Assembly: GCF_900182695.1 (NCBI RefSeq)
Contig: NZ_FXTK01000010.1
Coordinates: 1-64,000, forward strand
Direction: 5' to 3'
DNA: 64,000 nucleotides
Source of the DNA: Paracoccus laeviglucosivorans
GTDB lineage: Bacteria; Pseudomonadota; Alphaproteobacteria; Rhodobacterales; Rhodobacteraceae
Below the pieces are notes generated by a model, which saw only the letters and a program-made list of their open reading frames with translations, was not told the origin of the DNA and did no database searches. This document shows positions 18,499 to 26,152 of this stretch, piece after piece (position 1 is the stretch's first letter; the number at the start of each line of letters is the position of its first letter). Made by a program: the position numbers and the translations under genes.

Positions 18499-19533
18499 CT
18501 ATGCGGTCAGCACTGCCCTGATGGCGGCTTCGTCAATGTCGTGATGTTCGGCGATGACGACAAGGCGCGAGACGCGCGGCTGATCGCCCCAGGGCCGGTC
18601 GTATTGGTGGCGGATGCGTTCGCCCACGGCCTGAACCAGCAGGCGCATGGGCTTGCCCGCCACGGCGACATGGCCCTTGACGCGCAGGATGTGCTGTTCG
18701 CGGGCCAGACGCTCGATCCGGGCGGTCAGGTCGGCGGGGTCCGAAATCTCGGGCAGGTCGATCACCACAGAATCGAAATCCTCGTGTTCGTGATCGTCCG
18801 CGCCGTCGTGATGGCTGGGGCGGGCGGCAAGATCGTCCTCGGCGGCAGCGCCCAGTCCAAGGATCACACGCGGGTCAATGACGCCATCGGTCAGCGGCAG
18901 GATCGGCAGCTTGCGCGGGGTTTCGGCCTCGATCACCGCGCGGGCTGCGGACAGCCCGGCATCGCCCGCCAGATCGGCCTTGGACAGCAGCACGATGTCG
19001 GCGCAGGCGATCTGATCCTCGAACACCTCGGACAGGGGCGTTTCATGGTCAAGGCTTTCGTCCGCCTCGCGCTGCGCCTGCACAGCGGCCTCGTCGGGTG
19101 CAAATCGCCCCGCCGCCACCGCCTCGGCATCGGCCAGCGCGATCACGCCGTCCACCGTGATGCGCGACCGGATCGCGGGCCAGTCGAAGGCCTTCAGCAA
19201 GGGTTTCGGCAGTGCCAGACCCGAGGTTTCGATCAGGATATGGTCGGGCTTTTGCGGCATCGCCATCAGCTTTTCCAGCGTCGGGATGAAGTCGTCGGCG
19301 ACGGTGCAGCAGATGCAGCCGTTCGACAGCTCAAGGATGTTCTCCTCGGGGCAGTTTTCATCGGCGCAGGATTTCAGGATGTCGCCATCGACGCCCACGG
19401 TGCCGAATTCATTGACCAGCACAGCCAGCCGCTTGCCCTGCGGGTTCTGCATCAGGTGGCGGATCAGCGTCGTTTTGCCCGCGCCCAGAAAGCCGGTAAT
19501 CACGGTCACGGGGGTCTTGGTCAGGTCGGTCAT
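18499..19533 (-). CDS. cobW: CobW-family cobalt chaperone GTPase
   Basis: A 344-residue G3E-family GTPase thought to deliver cobalt to the CobNST chelatase. It has Walker A GFLGAGKTT at 14-22, the metal-binding CICC at 73-76, the ETSG switch near 103 and the base-recognition SKAD near 182. A His/Asp-rich stretch near residue 240 (SHHDGADDHEHED) is typical of metal chaperones in this family. The ATG at 19533 was preferred to a TTG one codon upstream. It follows the DUF1636 gene directly and precedes cobN. Confidence 0.95.
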   Translation of the reverse strand: MTDLTKTPVTVITGFLGAGKTTLIRHLMQNPQGKRLAVLVNEFGTVGVDGDILKSCADENCPEENILELSNGCICCTVADDFIPTLEKLMAMPQKPDHILIETSGLALPKPLLKAFDWPAIRSRITVDGVIALADAEAVAAGRFAPDEAAVQAQREADESLDHETPLSEVFEDQIACADIVLLSKADLAGDAGLSAARAVIEAETPRKLPILPLTDGVIDPRVILGLGAAAEDDLAARPSHHDGADDHEHEDFDSVVIDLPEISDPADLTARIERLAREQHILRVKGHVAVAGKPMRLLVQAVGERIRHQYDRPWGDQPRVSRLVVIAEHHDIDEAAIRAVLTA

Positions 19534-19536
19534 CAA

Positions 19537-19890
19537 TCACCCAATCGGAGGAATACGCGCGAGGCTGCGCTTGCGGAAAATCATCACACGTTCGCGCCAC
19601 GGCACGATGCCGTCTGCGGTCTGCGCATAGGCGGACGCGCCTGCCAGAATCTCGGGCGCGTCGTCGGAGGTCATGTGGCCATAGACATAGGTCCAGCGGT
19701 CCGGTCCGGTCAGCGCGATGGCGGCGCCGTTCGAACAGGCGGACAGGCATTCGACCGGCTTGATACGGACACCGGGGGGCAGATCGCCCGCATTCAGCGC
19801 ATCCATCAGCCGTGCGCCGGGCACGGGCTGGCCGTCTTCGACCGGCTCTCCGGCGCGGCAGGTGATGCAGACATGCAGCGTAACGGTCAT
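19537..19890 (-). CDS. DUF1636 thioredoxin-like [2Fe-2S]/metal-binding protein
   Basis: A 117-residue cytoplasmic protein with four cysteines, C8 and C11 (CITC) and C48 and C52 (CLSAC). They are spaced as in thioredoxin-fold [2Fe-2S] ferredoxins, and the protein matches the DUF1636 family commonly found beside cobW. Its function is not established; a metal or redox role in cobalt handling is inferred. The start at 19890 follows AGAAGGGCGC. An upstream in-frame codon would run into the riboswitch. It is the first gene after the cobalamin riboswitch. Confidence 0.85.
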   Translation of the reverse strand: MTVTLHVCITCRAGEPVEDGQPVPGARLMDALNAGDLPPGVRIKPVECLSACSNGAAIALTGPDRWTYVYGHMTSDDAPEILAGASAYAQTADGIVPWRERVMIFRKRSLARIPPIG

Positions 19891-19979
19891 GCGCCCTTCT
19901 TCCAAAATGGCGGCAGGGCGCGGGGGCCGCGATGACCCCAAAGCGCCCGGCAGGAACACCCCGTCCGCCGGTCAATCGT

Positions 19980-20140
19980 CTTGCGCGGCAGGTCTCCCGG
20001 CTTGCGGATTCGGGCTTGGCCCACGGGCGGCCCACCTTCCCGGCATGACGCCAGTGGCACGGGGCCGACCTTTCCGGTCACGGTCGCGGGGGCGGCTGCT
20101 TAAAGCACAAAGGCTTGTCGCATTCCCTTTTCACCTGCCC
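19980..20140 (-). promoter_or_regulatory. Cobalamin riboswitch upstream of the cob operon
   Basis: On the minus strand the B12 box (AAGCCGGGAGACCTGCC, plus-strand 19987-20003) is preceded by GGGAAGG, the GCCACTGG element (20051-20058) and the CCGCCCCCGCGAC block. The order fits the class I cobalamin aptamer. The first gene downstream is the DUF1636 gene at 19890. Binding of adenosylcobalamin would be expected to shut off the long minus-strand cob operon. Boundaries are approximate. Confidence 0.9.
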
Positions 20141-20213
20141 TATGGACAGGAACCAGCGCAGGCCCAAAGTCTGTGCGCGCGCCATGCCCACTTGTCAAGC
20201 AAAGGAGTCCGCG

Positions 20214-20825
20214 ATGACCACCGATGACAATGCCCGCCACGCCGAGAAGATGGCCAAGATCAAGGCCGCTCGCGACCGCATGATGGCGGAAAAGCAGGGC
20301 GAAAAGGGGCTGATCATCATCCATACCGGCAAGGGCAAGGGCAAGTCGTCATCCGGTTTCGGGATGATCCTGCGTTCCATTGCCCACGGAATGCCCTGCG
20401 CGGTGGTGCAGTTCATCAAAGGCGCATGGGACACGGGCGAACGTCGTCTGCTGACCACGCATTTCGGCGATCTGTGCCAGTTCCATGCCATGGGCGAGGG
20501 CTTCACCTGGGAAACGCAGGACAAGGCCCGCGACATTGCCGCCGCGCAGGCGGGCTGGGCCAAGGCGCGTGACCTGATCCGCGATCCCGCCATCCGCATG
20601 GTGCTGCTGGACGAAATCAACATCGCGCTGCGTTACGATTATCTGGACGTGTCCGAGGTGGTGGCGTTCCTGCGCGACGAAAAGCCCGCGATGACGCATG
20701 TGGTGCTGACCGGCCGCAATGCCAAGCCCGAACTGATCGAGCTGGCCGATCTGGTGACCGAGATGGAAATGGTCAAGCACCCGTTCCGCGACGGGATCAA
20801 GGCACAGGCAGGGGTGGAATTTTAG
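20214..20825 (+). CDS. cobO: Corrinoid adenosyltransferase CobO (CobA/BtuR type)
   Basis: A 203-residue ATP:corrinoid adenosyltransferase that adenosylates cob(I)yrinic acid a,c-diamide during de novo synthesis. It has the unusual P-loop GKGKGKSS at 39-46 used by BtuR/CobA/CobO. The VVQFIKGAWDTGERRLL segment is near 66, LLDEINIALRYDYL near 133, and VVLTGRNA near 163. The ATG at 20214 follows AAAGGAG. Upstream in-frame codons overlap the riboswitch and are rejected. It is divergent from the cob operon and lies back to back with the riboswitch, so a shared promoter region of about 70 bp is likely. Confidence 0.96.
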   Translation: MTTDDNARHAEKMAKIKAARDRMMAEKQGEKGLIIIHTGKGKGKSSSGFGMILRSIAHGMPCAVVQFIKGAWDTGERRLLTTHFGDLCQFHAMGEGFTWETQDKARDIAAAQAGWAKARDLIRDPAIRMVLLDEINIALRYDYLDVSEVVAFLRDEKPAMTHVVLTGRNAKPELIELADLVTEMEMVKHPFRDGIKAQAGVEF

Positions 20826-20834
20826 ACAGGCGGA

Positions 20835-22178
20835 TCAGTCGCCCGATGCCGGTTTGCCAGAATTACGGCCTAGAAACTTGCCCCACAGACTTGCGGATGG
20901 CGTCGGCCTGGGCTCGGTCATTATTGCCGCCACCGGGTTGGGGGCTGCCTGCACCACAGCGGTCTCGGCAGCGGCCTCGGCGCGCATCACTGCCAGTCGC
21001 CGTTGATATTCCTTGTCCTTGGCAATGATCAGCTTGCCGTCCGGGCGGGATTGCAACGCGATCTGCATCAGTTCCGATGCCGAGCGCAGATTGTCGGCCT
21101 CGATCTTCAGCGCCGTGTCGCGCAGCAGATCAACAGTCACGGGCAACAGGCGCTTGGCTGGGGGGCACATGCGCCGGACGGCCTCCGACAGACCGGCCAC
21201 TGAAAGATGCAGAGGTTGGCGTTTGGCCGGAGTCCAGATCGGGCGGGCCTGCCGGTCATGGAAAAGGAAATCGCAAATCAGGCAATGCGTGAACGGTCCG
21301 GTGGCGATCTTGCGGCCCATAAGTTCCTGGCATTGCGCGACGTCGAGGGGTATCGGTTCGATAGTCACTGGCCCTGAGGCTTCCATATCCAGCGCCTCAA
21401 CGAAATAGCCGAAATCGCCGACCGCGCGGTCGTGCCCGTTGATCCGCATTCCGCTGGCTTCGTTATTGGCCTTTGGACGCAGATAGGAAAGTGCGATCAG
21501 CTGTTCATGCGGCTGCGCGGCGATCACGATCTTGCTACGCAAATCATGGTACTTGCGCGTCAAAAGCCGGTTCGAAAATTCTTCGGTTGCCGCAAGGCCA
21601 ACGATATCTTCGACGCGAACATGGCGGAACGAGTTGCCCTGCACAGCGCCACCTTTTGGCTTTTTGCCTAGATCGGTAAGCAAAAGCTGGCGATCAAGAA
21701 ATATCCCCAGCATGAAGGACACATCGGCAGTGACATGAACACTGTCGCGATAGTGGTGATTTTCGAATGCGACTTCATTCAGGTCCAGAACGCCGATGCC
21801 GCGGGACAGCGACAGGTTGATCGAATTGGCACGGCTGGCCTGATATTCAGGCGCGTCGGCAAGGTTTTGAACCGGAAACAGCAGGTTGAGGACACGCGTG
21901 TTCAACGTGCTCAGCAGATCATAAAACTGCGCCCTGCGGGTGCCATAATCCTGATCCATCGTGGCATCGTAGAAATTTCCGTCATTGATGTAGTGATCGA
22001 CGATGACCAGATCCTGCGCTTCCAGCAGATCGCGATTTTCAAGGATTGCTTGCACATGGAAATAGAAAGGGCTGCGGCCGGTCGAGATGTTCAGCACCTC
22101 GTGGTGCAGGCGCAGCGCCTTGATGAAGCCGTTCAGCCCAGTGATACTATTCGAGGTTCCGATGATCGCGATTTTCAT
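20835..22178 (-). CDS. SGNH/GDSL-like protein of unknown role
   Basis: A 447-residue cytoplasmic protein with no signal peptide. The N-terminus MKIAIIGTSNSITG resembles the GDSx nucleophile block of SGNH hydrolases, and a DSVHVT segment near 147 could be the DxxH block. Such pairs occur in proteins acting on surface polysaccharides. The rest is not recognised. It has an Ala/Pro-rich tail (about 390-447). Codon use is less GC-biased than its neighbours and the upstream region is AT-rich, suggesting an accessory gene. It is convergent with cobO and divergent from mntP. The enzymatic claim is tentative. Confidence 0.6.
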   Translation of the reverse strand: MKIAIIGTSNSITGLNGFIKALRLHHEVLNISTGRSPFYFHVQAILENRDLLEAQDLVIVDHYINDGNFYDATMDQDYGTRRAQFYDLLSTLNTRVLNLLFPVQNLADAPEYQASRANSINLSLSRGIGVLDLNEVAFENHHYRDSVHVTADVSFMLGIFLDRQLLLTDLGKKPKGGAVQGNSFRHVRVEDIVGLAATEEFSNRLLTRKYHDLRSKIVIAAQPHEQLIALSYLRPKANNEASGMRINGHDRAVGDFGYFVEALDMEASGPVTIEPIPLDVAQCQELMGRKIATGPFTHCLICDFLFHDRQARPIWTPAKRQPLHLSVAGLSEAVRRMCPPAKRLLPVTVDLLRDTALKIEADNLRSASELMQIALQSRPDGKLIIAKDKEYQRRLAVMRAEAAAETAVVQAAPNPVAAIMTEPRPTPSASLWGKFLGRNSGKPASGD

Positions 22179-22469
22179 GTCATGCCCGGACTCGCAGGTT
22201 TCAGGAATTGCCGCCCCGAGTCTTTAGGCAAGCTGACGAGACATCGTTGCCACCTCGTGTCTGCAATCAAAATAAATTATGCAATTGCATAAAATTTTTA
22301 TGTCAATGTGTGTGATATTTTACCAGTTGGGAAGCATTGCGCCCCGCAAAGCGAAGGTGGGGTATTCTCGACAGCTTGGGAGCAATACATCTGAGCCCAC
22401 CTGCAAATGAGACGCATTTATAACTAATTGTTTTTGCTTGACTATATGTCTCGCGCCCGCTACCTGACC
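22179..22469. other. AT-rich divergent promoter region with palindromes
   Basis: This stretch between the SGNH-like gene and the manganese riboswitch is strikingly AT-rich for the window. It holds a perfect 16-bp palindrome (TTATGCAATTGCATAA, 22277-22292). A looser inverted repeat AAATG-N5-CATTT is near 22405-22420. A TTGACT hexamer at 22438-22443 could be the -35 of mntP. No open frame here looks coding. Confidence 0.55.
22277..22292. repeat. Perfect 16-bp palindrome, possible operator
   Basis: TTATGCAATTGCATAA is its own reverse complement. It sits about 100 bp upstream of the SGNH-like gene and about 145 bp upstream of the mntP promoter, so it could serve either direction. No specific regulator is recognised. 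Confidence 0.5.
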
Positions 22470-22603
22470 CGCATCGGGGAGTAGCGACCGCCACGGGCTT
22501 GGCGGGGATGCGTCAACAGGCTCGCGGACCATTCCGCGTGGCGTATCCGGCCGGTATGGCTTTGCAAGACCGTGGCGATGGGACCCTGCGGGCGGGGTCC
22601 GTC
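22470..22603 (+). promoter_or_regulatory. Manganese (yybP-ykoY) riboswitch upstream of mntP
   Basis: The conserved yybP-ykoY elements appear in order: GGGGAGTAGC (22476-22485), CGTCAACA (22511-22518) and GCAAGACC (22564-22571). A GC hairpin (22581-22586 with 22595-22600) follows before the mntP ribosome binding site and could be the expression platform. This RNA class senses Mn2+ and usually turns mntP on. Confidence 0.88.
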
Positions 22604-22634
22604 CATTGCCCGGATCAGCCCAGAGGAATTGCAA

Positions 22635-23192
22635 ATGTCCCCGATCTCAATCGGCGTGCTGGCCGTCAGCATGTCCGTCGATGCCTTCATCGCCTCGCTT
22701 GGCAAGGGCGCGACCGCGCGACGTCCGGGCTTTGGCCGTGCCATCAAGACCGGCATGATCTTTGGCGCGGTCGAGGCGATTACCCCCCTGATCGGCTGGG
22801 GCCTTGGGATGGCGGCCAGCCAATATGTGCAGGCGGTCGATCACTGGATCGCATTCGCGCTGCTGGGCGCGGTGGGCGTCCACATGGCGTTGCAGGCGCT
22901 AAGCCGCAAGCCCGATGACGCGCCCGCCCCCGCCTCGGTCTGGGCGGTGGTGGTCACGGCCATCGGCACCTCGATCGACGCGATGGCGGTGGGGGTGTCG
23001 CTGGCATTTCTGGACGTGAATATCTTTGTCATCGCGCTGGCCATCGGTCTGGCGACCATGGTGATGTCCTCGACCGGGATGCTGGCCGGGCGCTATCTGG
23101 GTCACCGCTTTGGCCGCATCATCGAGGCGTTCGGCGGGCTGGCGCTGATCACGCTGGGCACGCTGATCCTGATCGAGCATCTGACGGCCTAG
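22635..23192 (+). CDS. mntP: Manganese efflux pump MntP
   Basis: A 185-residue inner-membrane protein with six predicted helices in two related halves. The key acidic residues Asp16 ([12 protein letters not shown]) and Asp115 (SIDAMAVG) are in place. MntP exports Mn2+. The start at 22635 follows AGAGGA and lies just downstream of a manganese riboswitch, which supports the assignment. The TAG stop overlaps the TAG stop of bluB on the other strand (CTAG). Confidence 0.95.
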   Translation: MSPISIGVLAVSMSVDAFIASLGKGATARRPGFGRAIKTGMIFGAVEAITPLIGWGLGMAASQYVQAVDHWIAFALLGAVGVHMALQALSRKPDDAPAPASVWAVVVTAIGTSIDAMAVGVSLAFLDVNIFVIALAIGLATMVMSSTGMLAGRYLGHRFGRIIEAFGGLALITLGTLILIEHLTA

Positions 23193-23812
23193 CGCCGCAG
23201 CCAGTCGGGGGGCGCGTTTTCCTGCCAGCCTGCGCGATGCAGCAGGGGCATGTCATCGGTGAATTCCGGCCAGCCAAGGCACAGCCATGCCGCGAATTCC
23301 CAATCGGGCGGCACGTCCAGCAGCGGCCCGATATGCGTGGGATCCAGGATCGAGACCATGCCCAGCCCCAGATTGCGCGCCCGCGCCGCCAGCCACAGCG
23401 TGTGGATCGCCATGGCGGTCGATTGGCGCAGGGTCTGGGGCATGGTGGCGCGGCCCAGCCCGTGTCCCGTCGCCGGGTCGATCTGGGTAAACACCGCCAG
23501 TTGCAGCGGGGCGGCATCCAGCCCCGCCAGTTTCAGTGCCGCGTAATCGGCGCGCTGCTGACCTTGATAGCTTTCCGCCGCCTCGGCATTGCAATGGGCG
23601 AAATCGTCGCGCACGGCGGCATGCAGGGCGGGATCATCGACCCGGACCACGCGCCAGGGCCGGGCATTGCCGACCGAGGGCGCAAGTTCCATCGCGGCGT
23701 GCAATTCGGCGATCAGCTGTTCGGGGATGGGATCTGGGCGGAAATGCCGGACATCGCGACGCCAGCGCAGGATGCGCTGCAGGGCCGCGATGTCCGATCC
23801 GTCGCATTCCAT
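23189..23812 (-). CDS. bluB: 5,6-dimethylbenzimidazole synthase
   Basis: A 207-residue nitroreductase-like enzyme that breaks down FMNH2 with oxygen to form dimethylbenzimidazole, the lower ligand of B12. The N-terminal [15 protein letters not shown] (about 19-33) is the BluB FMN-binding signature. [13 protein letters not shown] (near 51) and [12 protein letters not shown] (near 146) also match. The start at 23812 overlaps the stop of the His-rich mini-gene. It is the last gene of a cbtB-cbtA-mini-protein-bluB unit under a cobalamin riboswitch. Confidence 0.94.
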   Translation of the reverse strand: MECDGSDIAALQRILRWRRDVRHFRPDPIPEQLIAELHAAMELAPSVGNARPWRVVRVDDPALHAAVRDDFAHCNAEAAESYQGQQRADYAALKLAGLDAAPLQLAVFTQIDPATGHGLGRATMPQTLRQSTAMAIHTLWLAARARNLGLGMVSILDPTHIGPLLDVPPDWEFAAWLCLGWPEFTDDMPLLHRAGWQENAPPDWLRR

Positions 23813-23964
23813 CAGTGCTGGTGTTCCGACTGGGTTTCCGATGCCCCATGATCATGGGAATGATCGTGCCCGTCCAGAGTGATCCCGTTCGCGGCGGCCA
23901 CGACAAAGCCCATGCCGAAACCAAAGATCAGGCCGATCAGCAGCATCGCGATCGAGCGGTCCAT
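23812..23964 (-). CDS. His-rich single-pass mini-protein in the cobalt transport operon
   Basis: A 50-residue protein. One N-terminal membrane helix (about residues 5-24, AMLLIGLIFGFGMGFVVAAA) is followed by a His/Asp tail with DGHDHSHDHG and SEHQH, giving seven histidines in the last 19 residues. The tail looks able to bind Co2+ or another divalent metal. Its stop overlaps the bluB start, and it follows cbtA under a cobalamin riboswitch. A role as a cobalt-binding accessory of CbtAB is inferred from composition and position. I know no named family for it. Confidence 0.8.
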   Translation of the reverse strand: MDRSIAMLLIGLIFGFGMGFVVAAANGITLDGHDHSHDHGASETQSEHQH

Positions 23965-24013
23965 ATTCTGTCCTTTCTGTGGAAATGCCAGGCGCGCGCG
24001 ACGCCCGGCAGTC

Positions 24014-24700
24014 TTACGCGGCTTGCGGCAGGCCCGAATGGGCCGGATCGCGTTGCAGCACCCATGCCGAGATCAGTCCCAACAGCACCCATGCCATCAG
24101 CCCCACGCCAAGCGCGCGGCCTGCGAATTCGGCCGAAAGCTCGGGCGGGACGGTTCCGGCATAGGCGTCGGGTTGCGGTGCGCCGATGACATGCGGCGCA
24201 AGGATCAGGACGACCGCCGCACCCCACGCCAGCCAGCCCCGTCCGAACGCGATCAGCCAGATCGCGATGCCGGTCGCAAGCGCCGTGCCCAGCCACCACA
24301 GCGCGCGCTGCGTCACGTCGGCTGCGGCGACGCCCGGAACCTCGGGGGCAAGGCCGAAGGCGGGGGCAAGCTGCATCGTCACAAATCCCGCGACCCCCCA
24401 AAGCAGCCCCTGACGCGGCGTGACCGTGCCGCGCAGCGACATCAGGGCCGTCAGCATCAGCCCGTAACCCGCATAGACCATCATGCTGAACAGCACCGAA
24501 AGCAGGTTTCGGGTCCATTCGAACGGACCGGTCGGCTGATGGGCGCTGACAGCCTGCGCGCCGTTATGGATCAGCTGGCCGGATTCGTACAATTCAGCAT
24601 GCAGCAGCACGGGCTGCACGAACCAAAGCTGCAGCAGGGCGGCAATCAACCCCGTTGCAGCGCCAGCGATCAACCCGCTGGTCAGAATGCGCGAAAACAT
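24014..24700 (-). CDS. cbtA: Cobalt transporter subunit CbtA
   Basis: A 228-residue membrane protein with about five or six helices. It opens with MFSRILTSGLIAGAATGLIAAL and has the QLWFVQPVLLHAELYESG segment near 27-44 typical of CbtA. CbtA and CbtB form a predicted B12-regulated cobalt importer. Its ATG overlaps the cbtB stop (TGATG). The region upstream of cbtB carries a cobalamin riboswitch, fitting the known regulation of the family. Confidence 0.9.
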   Translation of the reverse strand: MFSRILTSGLIAGAATGLIAALLQLWFVQPVLLHAELYESGQLIHNGAQAVSAHQPTGPFEWTRNLLSVLFSMMVYAGYGLMLTALMSLRGTVTPRQGLLWGVAGFVTMQLAPAFGLAPEVPGVAAADVTQRALWWLGTALATGIAIWLIAFGRGWLAWGAAVVLILAPHVIGAPQPDAYAGTVPPELSAEFAGRALGVGLMAWVLLGLISAWVLQRDPAHSGLPQAA

Positions 24701-24876
24701 CAGTGGCAGGGAAAGCCGGTGGCATGGCGCACGTCATGGGCGGCGTCATGCAGCGTTTCCGCCTGCACCAGCCCGGACATGAAGATCAGCCCGAAACCGA
24801 TCGCAAAGCACGCGATCACGGGAAGGATGATGGAACCCGAGGCGGTCTTGCCTGCGGTGGTCGTTTGGGTGGCCAT
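24700..24876 (-). CDS. cbtB: Cobalt transporter subunit CbtB
   Basis: A 58-residue protein with one membrane helix (about 16-37) and a C-terminal His-rich tail (HDAAHDVRHATGFPCH). This is the CbtB architecture: the tail is thought to bind Co2+ and pass it to CbtA. Translation from 24876 ends at a TGA that overlaps the cbtA start. It is the first gene after the second cobalamin riboswitch. Confidence 0.9.
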   Translation of the reverse strand: MATQTTTAGKTASGSIILPVIACFAIGFGLIFMSGLVQAETLHDAAHDVRHATGFPCH

Positions 24877-24924
24877 GATGACCCTTTCCTGTCAGCCGTC
24901 CGTCCCGACGGCATTGCGGTTCAC

Positions 24925-25078
24925 GCATCGGCAGGTCTCCTGGCTTGCGGGTCGATGCGCGGCGTCCGCCTTCCCGGTCGGGACCAGTGGCGTGATGGAC
25001 GCGCGCTCTCCGCCTACAGTCGCGGGGGCGGCTTCGGAGTTGGCCCATGCGGGCCGCACCGAGATTCCCTTTTGACCC
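24925..25078 (-). promoter_or_regulatory. Cobalamin riboswitch upstream of cbtB-cbtA-bluB
   Basis: On the minus strand the aptamer reads GGGAATCTCGGTGC, then CCGCCCCCGCGACTGTAG, GCCACTGG (plus-strand 24984-24991), GGGAAGGCGG, and the B12 box AAGCCAGGAGACCTGCC (24930-24946). It ends about 50 bp before cbtB. Cobalamin binding should repress cobalt uptake and lower-ligand synthesis. Confidence 0.93.
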
Positions 25079-25138
25079 CTTCACGGGGACCGATACACGC
25101 GAATGTTACATGCGGCACTTGCGCGGCGGCAAGGGCTT

Positions 25139-26152
25139 TCAGCGCCAGTCGATATCGACCCATACCAAACGATGAACCGATGCCGTCTGCGCCACCCCGT
25201 CGCCCCCAGGCCAAACCACGCCCGAGCCCAGCACCGGCAGCGCCTTGGCGGGCAGGACGTAATCGACGCGCAGGTTGCCCATCTTGTCGGCGGGCCAATT
25301 GGCGGTGTCCAGTGCGGGATCGCCCTTGTGGCGGTCGTTCACGCCGCCTGGCTGCGCCGCACCGCCATCGCTGCGGGGCAGGGTGTCGGTGACATGGGCC
25401 AGCATCGCGGCCAGCGCCTCGGGGCGGCCGTCGCCATCGACGGGATCGACGTTCAGCTTGCCCAGCAGCACAAAGGGGGCGTCGGGCAGGTGGGTCTGCC
25501 AGAACGCCAGTTCGTCATGGTTGCGGCGGCCGTTGCGGTCCTCGGGGCCGTCAAATACCGGAGGGGATGCCGCCATCGCCAGCAGATGCAGCGGTTTGCC
25601 TGCGACCGACACCACCGCATCCCAATGCGCGACGGACGACAGGCGCTGTTCAGGGGGCGTGTCGGGCGGCGCGATATGGCCGGGCAGGTCGCGCCACAAG
25701 ACGGCGCTGTGATCGGCGACGGGGCCGATGGGATGGCGCGACAGGATCGCCATGCCCTTTTGCCCGGTGAAAAAGCCGAAGCCCTGATTGTCGCCCGGAC
25801 CGCCCAGCCGCCCGTCGCGGTCCAGATCCAGACCCGAGACCATCCCGGCATTGGGCCGCGCCGAAAAGCTGTGCGGATATTCCGCACCCGCCGCCGTCAG
25901 CCGCTTGCGCAGGGCGGTCAGCGCCAGCCCGTCATGGTCCCAATCGAACCCGGTCAGCAGCAGGATGTCGGGCCGGGCATCCGCGATGACACGGACCGCC
26001 GCGTCGATCTGGGCATCCTCGCGGCCCAGATCGCGCAGCAAAAGCCCCGGTCCCTTGCGGGACAGGCCCGCATCATAAGTGGCCACGCGCAAAGGCTCGG
26101 CCGCGGCAGGCCCGGCCAGAACCAGCAGCGCGGCCAGCGCCCTCAGACCCAA
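25139..26152 (-). CDS. Exported endonuclease/exonuclease/phosphatase-fold protein with altered motifs
   Basis: A 337-residue EEP-fold protein. A TTG start at 26152 gives a clean signal peptide ([17 protein letters not shown]). The start of the mature domain, [22 protein letters not shown], and the region [19 protein letters not shown] match a rhodobacterial extracellular EEP subfamily. Several canonical positions differ: the usual GD-x-N motif reads GKLN near residue 255, and the first-strand Asn is Asp. A reduced or changed catalytic role is possible. It is downstream of leuD with its start overlapping the leuD stop region. Confidence 0.78.
   Translation of the reverse strand: MGLRALAALLVLAGPAAAEPLRVATYDAGLSRKGPGLLLRDLGREDAQIDAAVRVIADARPDILLLTGFDWDHDGLALTALRKRLTAAGAEYPHSFSARPNAGMVSGLDLDRDGRLGGPGDNQGFGFFTGQKGMAILSRHPIGPVADHSAVLWRDLPGHIAPPDTPPEQRLSSVAHWDAVVSVAGKPLHLLAMAASPPVFDGPEDRNGRRNHDELAFWQTHLPDAPFVLLGKLNVDPVDGDGRPEALAAMLAHVTDTLPRSDGGAAQPGGVNDRHKGDPALDTANWPADKMGNLRVDYVLPAKALPVLGSGVVWPGGDGVAQTASVHRLVWVDIDWR

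Noticed and set aside
16915..19935. A 1006-codon open frame on the plus strand opposite cobN and cobW
   Set aside because: It is a phase effect of GC-rich codons: the protein is rich in Arg, Gln, His and Gly with no motifs, while the minus strand encodes clear CobN and CobW.
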